This document shows, one piece after another, positions 1 through 7,355 of a DNA stretch of 64,000 nt. Within the stretch, counting starts at the first letter, position 1, and each line of letters opens with the position of its first letter. The notes under the pieces were generated by a model. The model saw nothing but the letters and a program-made list of their open reading frames with translations, made no database searches and was not told the DNA's origin. The position numbers and the translations under genes were made by a program. Source of the stretch: Solimonas sp. K1W22B-7 (GTDB taxonomy: Bacteria > Pseudomonadota > Gammaproteobacteria > Nevskiales > Nevskiaceae); contig NZ_CP031704.1 in NCBI RefSeq assembly GCF_003428335.1, positions 4,600,071-4,664,070 of the forward strand. The letters run 5' to 3'.

Positions 1-1
1 C

Positions 2-397
2 AAGGGCGAGGTCGAGGCGATTGCCGCGGACCTCAAGGTGAAGCCCGAGGAAGTGATGCAGATGGAGGCCCGCCTCGGCGGTGCCGACGTGTCCTTCAGT
101 ATCACGCCAGCCGATGGCGATGAAGGCTACGTGCCGGAAGACTGGCTGGCCGACCATCGCGACGAGTTCGCCGAGATGGAAGAGGCCGAGTGGCAGGAAC
201 AGCAGGAAGACCGCCTGCGCGGCGCCATGACCGGCCTGGACGAGCGCGCCCGCGACATCGTCTACCGCCGCTGGCTCAACGACGGCGAGAAGACCGGCCT
301 GCAGGAACTGGCCGACAAGTACGGCATCTCGGCCGAGCGCGTGCGCCAGATCGAGAGCGCCGCGATGAAGAAGCTGCGCAAGGCCATAGAGGCCTGA
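2..397 (+). CDS. rpoH: RNA polymerase sigma-32 factor RpoH, C-terminal part
   Basis: This is the last 131 residues of the heat-shock sigma factor; the gene starts before the window. The reading frame is open from base 2. The visible part holds the end of region 3 (the stretch with KPEEVMQMEARL and DVSF) and region 4.2, whose helix-turn-helix GLQELADKYGISAERVRQIE recognises the -35 element of heat-shock promoters. The closing KKLRKAIEA is typical of RpoH. The protein binds core RNA polymerase in the cytoplasm. A strong intrinsic terminator follows 23 bases after the stop, so transcription probably ends here. Identification is firm even though regions 1-2 and the RpoH box lie outside the window. 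Confidence 0.93.
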   Translation, partial: KGEVEAIAADLKVKPEEVMQMEARLGGADVSFSITPADGDEGYVPEDWLADHRDEFAEMEEAEWQEQQEDRLRGAMTGLDERARDIVYRRWLNDGEKTGLQELADKYGISAERVRQIESAAMKKLRKAIEA

Positions 398-419
398 AGC
401 GGGCCGCTGCGAACCGACA

Positions 420-446
420 GGCCCGCGCCATCACGCGGGCCTTTTT
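420..446 (+). terminator. Intrinsic terminator of rpoH
   Basis: A perfect 8-bp GC stem (GGCCCGCG at 420-427, CGCGGGCC at 434-441) with a 6-base loop is followed directly by five T. It ends rpoH. The downstream methyltransferase ATG at 448 would fall right behind the T-run, which argues for a later start of that gene. Confidence 0.9.
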
Positions 447-468
447 CATGGTGCCGACGGAGAAGATC

Positions 469-1146
469 GTGAAGGACCACGACCATCAGCTACGCCTGCA
501 GGACAGCTGGACCCGCAATGCCGGCGGCTGGATCGAGGCGGTGCGCGAGGGCCGCATCGAGAGCCGCCGCCTGGTCACCGACGCCGCGATCCTCGCCGCG
601 ATCCGCGCGCGGCAGCCGGCGCGCCTGCTCGACATCGGCTGCGGCGAAGGCTGGCTGTGCCGCACGCTGGCGCAGGAAGGCGTGGAGGCCGTGGGCGTCG
701 ATGCCTCGGCACCGCTGGTCGATGCCGCACGCGCCGCCGGCGGCGGGCGCTATGAGTTGATGGACTACGAGGACCTGGGCAAGGACGCGGTGGCGACGCT
801 GGGCCGCTTCGACCTGCTGGTCTGCAACTTCGCCCTGCTCGACGACCGCCTGGTGCCGCTGCTGCTGCGGCTGCACGAACTGCGCAAGGCGGATGGGCGC
901 CTGCTGATCCAGACCTTGCACCCGGGCACCGAGCCGGGCGAGGGCTGGCGCGAGGAACGCTTCGAGGGCTTCGGTTCCGGCTTCCCGGCCACCATGCCCT
1001 GGTACTTCCGTTCGATGGAAGCCTGGCGGGAGGCGCTGCGCGCCGGCGGCTGGGGCGATATCGTCATCAGCGAACCCCGACACCCTCGCAGCGGCGCAGC
1101 CGCCTCGCTGCTGATCGACGCCGCGGCCCTGGAGAGCACCGCATGA
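469..1146 (+). CDS. Class I SAM-dependent methyltransferase
   Basis: A 225-residue Rossmann-fold methyltransferase of the Methyltransf_11/25 type. Motif I is RLLDIGCGEGWLCR, the acidic end of strand 2 is GVDASAPLV, and motif IV lies near FDLLVCNFALLDD. The N-terminal WTRNAGGWIEAVREGRIESRR block is common in uncharacterised UbiE/SAM-methyltransferase-like proteins. The substrate cannot be read from the sequence. The GTG at 469 has GGAG at 459-462 with 6-base spacing; the alternative ATG at 448 adjoins the rpoH terminator T-run and has no ribosome site. The stop overlaps the next start (ATGA at 1143-1146), so it is co-translated with the CoA-binding protein. Confidence 0.8.
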   Translation: MKDHDHQLRLQDSWTRNAGGWIEAVREGRIESRRLVTDAAILAAIRARQPARLLDIGCGEGWLCRTLAQEGVEAVGVDASAPLVDAARAAGGGRYELMDYEDLGKDAVATLGRFDLLVCNFALLDDRLVPLLLRLHELRKADGRLLIQTLHPGTEPGEGWREERFEGFGSGFPATMPWYFRSMEAWREALRAGGWGDIVISEPRHPRSGAAASLLIDAAALESTA

Positions 1147-1586
1147 ACTGGCAAGATCACCTGCTCACCACACCCGCGCAGATCGGGGGCCTGCTGGCCC
1201 GCCTGCGCCGTGTCGCCGTGCTGGGCATGCGCAGCGAGCGCTACGCCGACCGGCCGGCACATTACGTGCCGCTGGCACTCAAGGAAATGGGACTGGAGAT
1301 CGTGCCGGTGGACCTGCATGAGCCGGAACTCAAAACCATCCTGGGCGAGCCGGTGTACCGGCGCCTGGCCGACATCCCCGGCCCGCTGGACCTGGTCGAC
1401 GTGTTCCGCCGGCCGGCCGATGTCCCCGGCCACCTCGACGAAATCCTCGCCAAACGCCCGGCGGCGGTGTGGCTGCAGACCGGCATCCGCCACGACGCCG
1501 TCGCGGAGCAGCTCGCCCGCGAGGGCATCGACGTGGTGCAGGACCGCTGTCTGATGGTGGAGTACCGGCGCTACAGGAGCGGTTGA
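1143..1586 (+). CDS. CoA-binding (YccU-like) protein
   Basis: A 147-residue single-domain protein of the CoA_binding_2 family, a Rossmann fold like the CoA-binding domain of succinyl-CoA synthetase. The N-terminal RRVAVLGMRSERYADRPAHYVPLALKEMG and the later VDVFRRPADVPGHLDEIL and VWLQTGIRHD blocks are family signatures, and the end VVQDRCLMVEYRR contains the conserved RC(L/I)M. Family members bind CoA but their role is not settled. It overlaps the methyltransferase stop by four bases and is probably expressed with it. A long inverted repeat follows the stop, before the convergent esterase gene. Confidence 0.85.
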   Translation: MNWQDHLLTTPAQIGGLLARLRRVAVLGMRSERYADRPAHYVPLALKEMGLEIVPVDLHEPELKTILGEPVYRRLADIPGPLDLVDVFRRPADVPGHLDEILAKRPAAVWLQTGIRHDAVAEQLAREGIDVVQDRCLMVEYRRYRSG

Positions 1587-1602
1587 ATCCTGCTATCTGG
1601 AT

Positions 1603-1661
1603 GTGGGAGCGACGCAAGTCGCGATCTTCTGGAGAAAGATCGCGACTTGCGTCGCTCCCAC
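1603..1661. repeat. Long inverted repeat between convergent genes
   Basis: Two perfect 26-bp arms (1603-1628 and 1636-1661, beginning GTGGGAGCGACG) flank a 7-base loop. It lies between the ends of the CoA-binding gene and the esterase gene. It belongs to the GGAGCG-type hairpin repeats also seen at 12817, 20569 and 45178. It lacks a T-run; a role in bidirectional termination or mRNA end protection is inferred. Confidence 0.8.
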
Positions 1662-1691
1662 GTGCGAACGGCTCGCAGGAGCGGCCAAGCG

Positions 1692-2753
1692 TTAACGTCC
1701 CGCCGCCAGCTGCAACAGGTCGTAACCCTGCAGCGTCGCGTCGAAGTTGCGCGCGATCAGGCCGTAGGGGTTGCGATCACGCCCGCTCAGCGTCTCCATG
1801 TCGGGCCAGGTGTGCCCGGCGTTCTCCACGCGCAGCAGGTAGCCGCGGCGCCCGCCGACGCAGCCGTCGCCGTAGCGGATGTCCACCGGCGTGAGGGGGC
1901 TTTCCAGCCGCGCCGCCTTGGCGCCGGCATCCACGCAATCCATGTTGCGGCGCATGCGTGCGTAGACCTGCTCGGCACTGGCGAACCAGAGATTGCCGCG
2001 ATACGGCACGAAGCGGTCGCTGTCGCCATGCACCTGCACGTAGCCGATCGACTGCGAGAAGCTGCAGGCGGCGAGGTCGCTGCGGTACATCGGCAGCGCC
2101 ACCGGCATCACCGCGTCGATGCGGTCGGCGCGCGCGCAGGCGTAGTGCATCGCCATCGCGGCGCCGTTGGAAAGCCCCACCAGATAGACCGGCAGGTTGC
2201 CCGTGCCATAGCGTCGCTGCGCGTCGGCGAGCACGGCGTCGACCCAGGCGACGTGCTGGTTGATGTTGCGGCTGCCGCTCTGCGCCCACTGGTTGCCTGG
2301 CACGTCCGGGACGATCACCAGGGCGCCGCGGCTGCGCGCCAGGTCCTGCAGGTGCAGATAGTTCACCGCCTCGTGCGCGGTCGCGCGGTGCCAGTGCAGC
2401 ATCAGATAGATGGCGCGCGGGGCACCGTGGTCCGGCCGCAGCGCCAGGTAGCTGGACTGGATGCGCTCGGCATGGAGCGGGTGCGCGGCCTGCGCCACGC
2501 CCTCGCAGGCCGGCAGCTGCCGGCTGACGCGCCGCGGCGTCCAGTGACGCACGGTGGGGCAACTGCGCTCGCGGCTGCCGCTGCAGCGCGAGCCGCGCTC
2601 CAGCAGCAGGGGATCGAAGTAGCCATCGCAGGCCTCGTCAGCGTAGGCGTCGTAGGGCTCGGCGGCACCGGCGGGGACAGGCAGGCCGGCGATGGCGATA
2701 ACCATCAGTCCGGGCAACAGGCTGGCCGCGACGGCGGCGGTGAGTCGGCGCAT
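1692..2753 (-). CDS. Secreted PHB-depolymerase/feruloyl-esterase-like hydrolase
   Basis: A 353-residue alpha/beta-hydrolase with an N-terminal signal sequence (hydrophobic core about 8-30, ending AGAAEP). The nucleophile elbow is GLSNGA with Ser195. The acid is probably Asp244 or Asp246 in HGDSDRF, and the histidine is His313 in NAGHTWP. The oxyanion segment is LMLHWHRATAHE. This matches the LpqC/PHB-depolymerase/feruloyl-esterase group; eight or more cysteines suggest disulfides in an exported protein. The substrate (short polyester or aryl ester) is not decidable from sequence. It is transcribed alone, divergently from the SDR gene with a 193-bp shared upstream region. Confidence 0.78.
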   Translation of the reverse strand: MRRLTAAVAASLLPGLMVIAIAGLPVPAGAAEPYDAYADEACDGYFDPLLLERGSRCSGSRERSCPTVRHWTPRRVSRQLPACEGVAQAAHPLHAERIQSSYLALRPDHGAPRAIYLMLHWHRATAHEAVNYLHLQDLARSRGALVIVPDVPGNQWAQSGSRNINQHVAWVDAVLADAQRRYGTGNLPVYLVGLSNGAAMAMHYACARADRIDAVMPVALPMYRSDLAACSFSQSIGYVQVHGDSDRFVPYRGNLWFASAEQVYARMRRNMDCVDAGAKAARLESPLTPVDIRYGDGCVGGRRGYLLRVENAGHTWPDMETLSGRDRNPYGLIARNFDATLQGYDLLQLAAGR

Positions 2754-2946
2754 GGGGGATATCCGGGGGGAGGATGGTGCGGTGCAGCATTGTCGCAGTG
2801 CAGCAAACCTTCAGCAAGCGCATTTTTCTTACAAAATCATGAACCTGTCGCTTTTTGCACGGTCTGTCAGCATTGCCATCCACAGCAGCGACGCAGCCGT
2901 CTACTATCACTGTAGTCCCTGTCCGATCCGTCCTAGGAAAACCTTC

Positions 2947-3762
2947 ATGCAGCAGCGCATCTTCATCACCGGCGGCGCCTCCGGGCTCGGCCGCGCCCTG
3001 GCCGAACGCTATGCCCGCGAGGGCTGGCGCGTGTGCGTGGCCGACATCGACTCCGTCAAAGGCGCCGAGACCGTGGCGGCCCTGGCGCAGTACGGCGGCG
3101 GCGGCCACTACCTGAACTGCGACGTGCGGCGCGAGGCCGACCTGCAGGCGGCCGCCGACTGGCTGCAGTACCACTGGGGCGGCATCGACGTGGTGGTGAA
3201 CAACGCCGGCGTGGCCGTGGCCGGCGGTATCGCCGAGTTGCCGATGCGCGACTGGGAGTGGATCACCGACATCAACCTGCTGGGCGTGGCGCGCGGCTGC
3301 AAGGTGTTCACGCCGCTGTTCCGCGCGCAGGGCGGCGGCTACTTCATCAACGTCGCGTCCATGGCCGGCCTGATCCACCCGCCGAAGATGGCGGCCTACT
3401 GCGCCACCAAGGCGGCGGTGGTGGCGCTCTCCGAAGTGCTGGCGGTGGAACTGGCGCAGGACCGCATCGGAGTGTCGGTGGTCTGCCCGGACTTCTTCCG
3501 CACCAACCTGGCCGACTCGCTGCGCGCCAGCGACGACCAGGTGGCGGCGCTGACGCGCAAGCTGGTGACGCGCGCCCGCGTCAGCGCCGAGGAGATCGCC
3601 GAGCAGGTGTTCGATGGCGTGGCGCAGGGCCGCTTCCGCATCGTCACGCACCGCCGCGGCTACGTCGCCTGGATGGCCAAGCGCCTGCTGCCCTGGCGCG
3701 CCTTCTCCGCTGCCGTGCGGCGCGAAGCGGGCCGCATGATGGCGCCTCGTCGCGCCGGCTGA
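2947..3762 (+). CDS. SDR family NAD(P)-dependent oxidoreductase
   Basis: A 271-residue classical short-chain dehydrogenase. The cofactor loop TGGASGLG is at 9-16, the NNAG motif at about 85-88, and the active site is Ser138 with Tyr151-x3-Lys155 (YCATK). The extended C-terminus with the basic WMAKRLLPW segment may be membrane-associating, as in SDRs acting on lipids. Asp33 after strand 2 suggests NAD rather than NADP. It heads a run with a second SDR and a saccharopine-dehydrogenase-like reductase, so it may act on fatty acyl or hydroxy-lipid substrates (inference). I chose the ATG at 2947 because everything upstream in frame lies before the domain begins. Confidence 0.85.
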   Translation: MQQRIFITGGASGLGRALAERYAREGWRVCVADIDSVKGAETVAALAQYGGGGHYLNCDVRREADLQAAADWLQYHWGGIDVVVNNAGVAVAGGIAELPMRDWEWITDINLLGVARGCKVFTPLFRAQGGGYFINVASMAGLIHPPKMAAYCATKAAVVALSEVLAVELAQDRIGVSVVCPDFFRTNLADSLRASDDQVAALTRKLVTRARVSAEEIAEQVFDGVAQGRFRIVTHRRGYVAWMAKRLLPWRAFSAAVRREAGRMMAPRRAG

Positions 3763-3794
3763 ACAAAAGAACGAAACTCAAGGGGGAGCAGCAC

Positions 3795-4541
3795 ATGCGC
3801 AAGACCATACTCATCACCGGGGCCTCGTCGGGCCTGGGCCGCGGCATGGCGCGGGAGTTCGCCAAGCAGGGCCGCAACCTCGCGCTCTGCGCGCGCCGCA
3901 GCGAGCGCCTGGAGGAGTTGAAGGCCGAGCTGCTGGCCGCGCACCCGGGCCTGCGCGTGTCGATCCGCGCGCTCGACGTGAACCAGTACGAGCAGGTGTT
4001 CGAGGTGTTCAAGGCCTTCCGCGAGGAATTCGGCGGGCTCGACCGCGTGATCGTCAACGCCGGCATCGGCAAGGGCCAGCCGATCGGCACCGGCTACTTC
4101 CACGCCAACCGCAAGACCGCCGAAACCAACTTCGTCGCGGCGCTGGCGCAGTGCGAGGCGGCGGTGGAGATCTTCCGCGCGCAGAACGCCGGCCACCTGG
4201 TGATGATCTCCTCCATGAGCGCCCTGCGCGGCATGCCGCGCAACCTCACCACCTATGCCGCCAGCAAGGCCGCCGTGGCGTCGCTGACCGAGGGCATCCG
4301 CGCCGACCTGCTGCGCACGCCGATCAAGGTCAGCACGATCTTCCCGGGCTACATCCGCTCGGAGATCAACGAGAAGGTGAAGAACACGCCGTTCATGGTC
4401 GACACCGAGACCGGCTGCCGCGCCCTGGTGGCGGCAATCGAGCGCGAGCCGGCGGAGGCCTCGGTGCCGCGCTGGCCCTGGGGACCGCTGGGCTTCCTGA
4501 TGAAGCGACTGCCGCTGTCGGCAGTGTCGAAGATGGCTTGA
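3795..4541 (+). CDS. SDR family oxidoreductase
   Basis: A 248-residue classical SDR. TGASSGLG at 8-15 binds the cofactor, VNAG is at 87-90, the catalytic serine is in MISSMS (139-140), and Tyr154-x3-Lys158 (YAASK) completes the site. CARRSERL after strand 2 (Arg34 and Arg35) points to NADP(H). The start has a strong ribosome site (GGGGGAG at 3782-3788). It sits 32 bases after the first SDR and 19 bases before the next gene, so all are probably one operon. The C-terminal RWPWGPLGFLMKRLP resembles the tail of SDRs found beside trans-acting enoyl reductases. Confidence 0.86.
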   Translation: MRKTILITGASSGLGRGMAREFAKQGRNLALCARRSERLEELKAELLAAHPGLRVSIRALDVNQYEQVFEVFKAFREEFGGLDRVIVNAGIGKGQPIGTGYFHANRKTAETNFVAALAQCEAAVEIFRAQNAGHLVMISSMSALRGMPRNLTTYAASKAAVASLTEGIRADLLRTPIKVSTIFPGYIRSEINEKVKNTPFMVDTETGCRALVAAIEREPAEASVPRWPWGPLGFLMKRLPLSAVSKMA

Positions 4542-4560
4542 GCGCGAACGGAGAACGACC

Positions 4561-5610
4561 ATGAGCTGGATGATCTACGGCGCCAACGGCTACACCGGCG
4601 AACTGATTGCACGCGAGGCCGCCGGACGCGGCCAGAAGCCGGTGCTGGCCGGCCGCAGCCGCGAACGTATCGAGGCACTGGGCAAGGAACTGGGCCTGGA
4701 GACCCGCGTGTTCGGCCTGGACGACAGCGGCGCGGTCGCAAAGCAGCTCGCCGGCATGTCGCTGGTGCTGCACTGCGCCGGCCCCTTCTCCGCCACCGCG
4801 GCACCCATGATGGAAGCCTGCCTGCTGGCCAGGGCGCACTACCTCGACATCACCGGCGAGATCGGCGTGTTCGAGCATGCGCAGTCGCTCAACTCGCGCG
4901 CCCAGAAGGCGGGCGTGGTGCTCTGCCCCGGCGTCGGCTTCGACGTGATTCCCACCGACTGCGTCGCCGCCGCGCTCAAGGCCGCGCTGCCCGACGCCAC
5001 GCGCCTGGCTCTGGGCTTCGACTCGCGCTCGGGCTTCTCGCCGGGCACCGCCAAGACCTCGGTGGAGGGTCTGGCACAGGGCGGCAAGGTACGCAAGAAC
5101 GGCAAGATCACGACGGTGCCGCTGGCCTGGCGCGTGCGCGAGATCGACTTCGGCGACGGCGTGAAGCCGGCCATGACGATCCCCTGGGGCGATGTCTCCA
5201 CCGCCTTCCACAGCACCGGCATCCCCGACATCGAGGTCTACATCCCGGGTTCGCCGAAGCTGATCGCCAATGCCAGGCGCGCCAACTACATCCGCCCGCT
5301 GCTGGGCTTCAAGCCGGTGCAGGAGTTCCTCAAGAAGCGCATCGGCAAGACCGTGAAGGGGCCGGACCAGGCCACGCGCGACAAGCTGCAGACCTGCGTC
5401 TGGGGCGAAGCCACCAACGCCAAGGGCCAGAAGAAGACCGCGCGCATCCGCACCGCCAACGGCTACAGCCTGACCATCAGCGGCTCGCTGGCGGTGGTCG
5501 ACCACCTGCTGGGCTACAAGCCGGCCGGCGGCAGCTACACCCCCTCGAAGCTGGTCGGCGCCGACCTGGTCACGCGCCTGCCGGGTTCCGGCCCGCTCAC
5601 CATCGAATAA
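4561..5610 (+). CDS. Saccharopine dehydrogenase-like (trans-acting enoyl reductase) protein
   Basis: A 349-residue protein with an N-terminal NAD(P)-binding fold ([17 protein letters not shown], with [12 protein letters not shown] after strand 2) and the segments [18 protein letters not shown] and YLDITGEI that typify the saccharopine-dehydrogenase-like family. [13 protein letters not shown] is the family hallmark of the bacterial and mycobacterial trans-acting enoyl reductase branch. True lysine-pathway saccharopine dehydrogenases differ, so a lipid-related reduction is likelier. It follows two SDRs in the same operon. A homologous gene lies at 21032-22210 on the other strand. Function is inferred at family level only. 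Confidence 0.75.
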   Translation: MSWMIYGANGYTGELIAREAAGRGQKPVLAGRSRERIEALGKELGLETRVFGLDDSGAVAKQLAGMSLVLHCAGPFSATAAPMMEACLLARAHYLDITGEIGVFEHAQSLNSRAQKAGVVLCPGVGFDVIPTDCVAAALKAALPDATRLALGFDSRSGFSPGTAKTSVEGLAQGGKVRKNGKITTVPLAWRVREIDFGDGVKPAMTIPWGDVSTAFHSTGIPDIEVYIPGSPKLIANARRANYIRPLLGFKPVQEFLKKRIGKTVKGPDQATRDKLQTCVWGEATNAKGQKKTARIRTANGYSLTISGSLAVVDHLLGYKPAGGSYTPSKLVGADLVTRLPGSGPLTIE

Positions 5611-5620
5611 GGCAGGCCCC

Positions 5621-6001
5621 ATGAAAATCCTCCACACCATGCTGCGCGTCGGCGACCTCGACCGCGCCATTGCCTTCTACACCGGCGTGCTCGACATGAA
5701 GCTGCTGAGCCGCAAGGACTACCCGGACGGCAAGTTCACCCTGGCCTTCGTCGGCTTCGACGACGGCGGCGCCGAGATCGAACTGACCCATAACTGGGGC
5801 GTCGAGAAGTACGACATCGGCAGCGGCTACGGCCATGTCGCCGTGCAGGTGCCGGATGCCTACGCCGCCTGCGAGCGGGTCAAGGCGCGTGGCGGCCGGG
5901 TCACCCGCGAGGCCGGCCCGATGAAGCACGGCACGACCGTGATCGCCTTCGTCGAGGACCCGGACGGCTACAAGATCGAGTTCATCCAGCGTAAGGTGTA
6001 G
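5621..6001 (+). CDS. gloA: Lactoylglutathione lyase (glyoxalase I)
   Basis: A 126-residue single-domain glyoxalase I that isomerises the methylglyoxal-glutathione hemithioacetal to S-lactoylglutathione in the cytoplasm. It carries the diagnostic start [16 protein letters not shown] and end [12 protein letters not shown]. The metal ligands line up with those of the Ni-dependent enterobacterial enzyme: His5, Glu54 (IEL), His72 (GYGHVAV) and Glu120 (KIE). The short length without the eukaryotic insertion also fits the Ni class. It starts 10 bases after the enoyl-reductase-like gene and is probably co-transcribed with it. Confidence 0.93.
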   Translation: MKILHTMLRVGDLDRAIAFYTGVLDMKLLSRKDYPDGKFTLAFVGFDDGGAEIELTHNWGVEKYDIGSGYGHVAVQVPDAYAACERVKARGGRVTREAGPMKHGTTVIAFVEDPDGYKIEFIQRKV

Positions 6002-6030
6002 CCTCAAGACTCCATCCAGGGGAAGCACCC

Positions 6031-6384
6031 GTGGAACTGAAGCCCCAACGCCAGGCCGACAGGGTGGTCCTGCACCTCGCGGGACGCATTGATCATTTCA
6101 ATGCGCAGGAATTTTCCCAGGCGCTGGAACCCGAGTTGCAGACCTGCCGCAGCGGCGGCTGCCAGCTGATCTTCGACCTCGCCGGCCTGGACTACATCAG
6201 CAGTGCCGGCCTGCGCGTGCTGATGCTGGCGGCCAAGCAGGTCGGCCCCCAGGGCGGCCGCATCGTGCTGGCGGCGCCGCGGCCGGTGGTACGCGAGATC
6301 ATCGAGATCAGCCGCTTCCACCTGGTGTTCCCGCTGCATGCCAGCGTCGCCGAGGCCCAGGCCGCCCTGGCGCCGCCGCCGTGA
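6031..6384 (+). CDS. STAS-domain anti-sigma factor antagonist
   Basis: A 117-residue STAS protein of the SpoIIAA/RsbV type. The phosphorylation segment is DYISSAGLRVL, with Ser58 as the likely phospho-acceptor. It should switch between a phosphorylated form and an unphosphorylated form that binds an RsbW-like kinase. The start is GTG. The stop overlaps the next GTG (GTGA at 6381-6384). The SpoIIE phosphatase two genes on and the RsbW-like ATPase at 12392 are its natural partners, giving a complete partner-switching set within about 6 kb. Confidence 0.88.
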   Translation: MELKPQRQADRVVLHLAGRIDHFNAQEFSQALEPELQTCRSGGCQLIFDLAGLDYISSAGLRVLMLAAKQVGPQGGRIVLAAPRPVVREIIEISRFHLVFPLHASVAEAQAALAPPP

Positions 6385-7355
6385 AGCTGCGCTTCTGGGG
6401 CACGCGCGGCTCGCTGCCGGTGGCGCTCACCGCTGCGCAGCTGCGCCAGCGCATGGCCCAGGTGGCGCTGCAGGCGCAGGGGCAGCGCTTCGACTCGCCG
6501 GCCGCGGCGCAGGCCTGGGTGGACGCCCTGCCCTTCGCCCTGGCGCAGACCTACGGCGGCCACAGCAGCTGCGTCGAGATCGAGTCCGCCGCGCCGGGCA
6601 AGGCCGCCCACGAGTACCTGCTCTGCGACTTCGGCAGCGGCGCACGCACTTTCGGAAACGCCGTGCTGGCGCGCCACGGTGCCGGCGTGCCCAACAGCTT
6701 CCACGTGTTCATGTCGCACCTGCACTGGGACCACATCATGGGCTTCCCGCTGTTCGGGCCGGCCTACATCCCGGGCAACCGCATCCGCATCTACGGCTGC
6801 CACGCCGAACTGGAGCAGGCCTTCCGCCGCCAGCATGGCGCACCGTCCTTTCCCGTGGAGTTCGACGACCTGCCCTCGCAGATCGAGTTCGTGCGCCTGG
6901 AGCCGGGCCAGGTCTACGACATCGCCGGCTACCGCGTGCAGGCCAAGCGCCAGCTGCACGGCGGCGACTCCTATGGCTACCGCTTCGAGCGTGACGACCG
7001 CAGCGTGGTCTACTCCACCGACTCCGAGCACAAGCTCGACAACGTCGAGGACACCGAGACCTTCGTCGACTTCTTCCGCGCGGCCGACGTGGTGGTGTTC
7101 GACGCCATGTACTCGCTGGCCGACTCGGTGTCGGTCAAGGAGGACTGGGGCCATTCCAACAACGTCACCGGCGTGGAGCTGTGCCAGCTGGCCGGCGTGA
7201 GAACCCTGGTGCTGTTCCACCACGAGCCGGTGTTCGGCGACGAGCGCATCGCCGCGATCGAGGCCGACACGCGGCGCCTGGAAGAAATCACCCGCGAGGG
7301 CCGCCCGCCGCTGCGCGTCATCGCCGCCTACGACAGCCTGGAACTGGAGGCGTGA
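6381..7355 (+). CDS. MBL-fold metallo-hydrolase
   Basis: A 324-residue metallo-beta-lactamase-fold protein. The start KLRFWGTRGSLPV and TYGGHSSCVEI are those of the phosphodiesterase/PqqB-like branch. The metal site includes the HxHxDH motif in MSHLHWDH (residues 111-118), a later histidine in QLHGGDSYGYRF, aspartates in STDSEH and VVFDAMY, and the late HHEP. GWGHSNN is also conserved in this group. It sits between a STAS protein and a CHASE2-SpoIIE phosphatase with four-base overlaps on both sides (GTGA), so it belongs to that signalling operon. Its substrate, perhaps a phosphodiester or nucleotide signal, is unknown. Confidence 0.82.
   Translation: MKLRFWGTRGSLPVALTAAQLRQRMAQVALQAQGQRFDSPAAAQAWVDALPFALAQTYGGHSSCVEIESAAPGKAAHEYLLCDFGSGARTFGNAVLARHGAGVPNSFHVFMSHLHWDHIMGFPLFGPAYIPGNRIRIYGCHAELEQAFRRQHGAPSFPVEFDDLPSQIEFVRLEPGQVYDIAGYRVQAKRQLHGGDSYGYRFERDDRSVVYSTDSEHKLDNVEDTETFVDFFRAADVVVFDAMYSLADSVSVKEDWGHSNNVTGVELCQLAGVRTLVLFHHEPVFGDERIAAIEADTRRLEEITREGRPPLRVIAAYDSLELEA

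Noticed and set aside
3033-4541. A 502-residue frame fusing antisense-like sequence to the second SDR
   Set aside because: The part before 3795 is an out-of-frame reading of the first SDR gene; the real start is the ATG at 3795 with its strong ribosome site.
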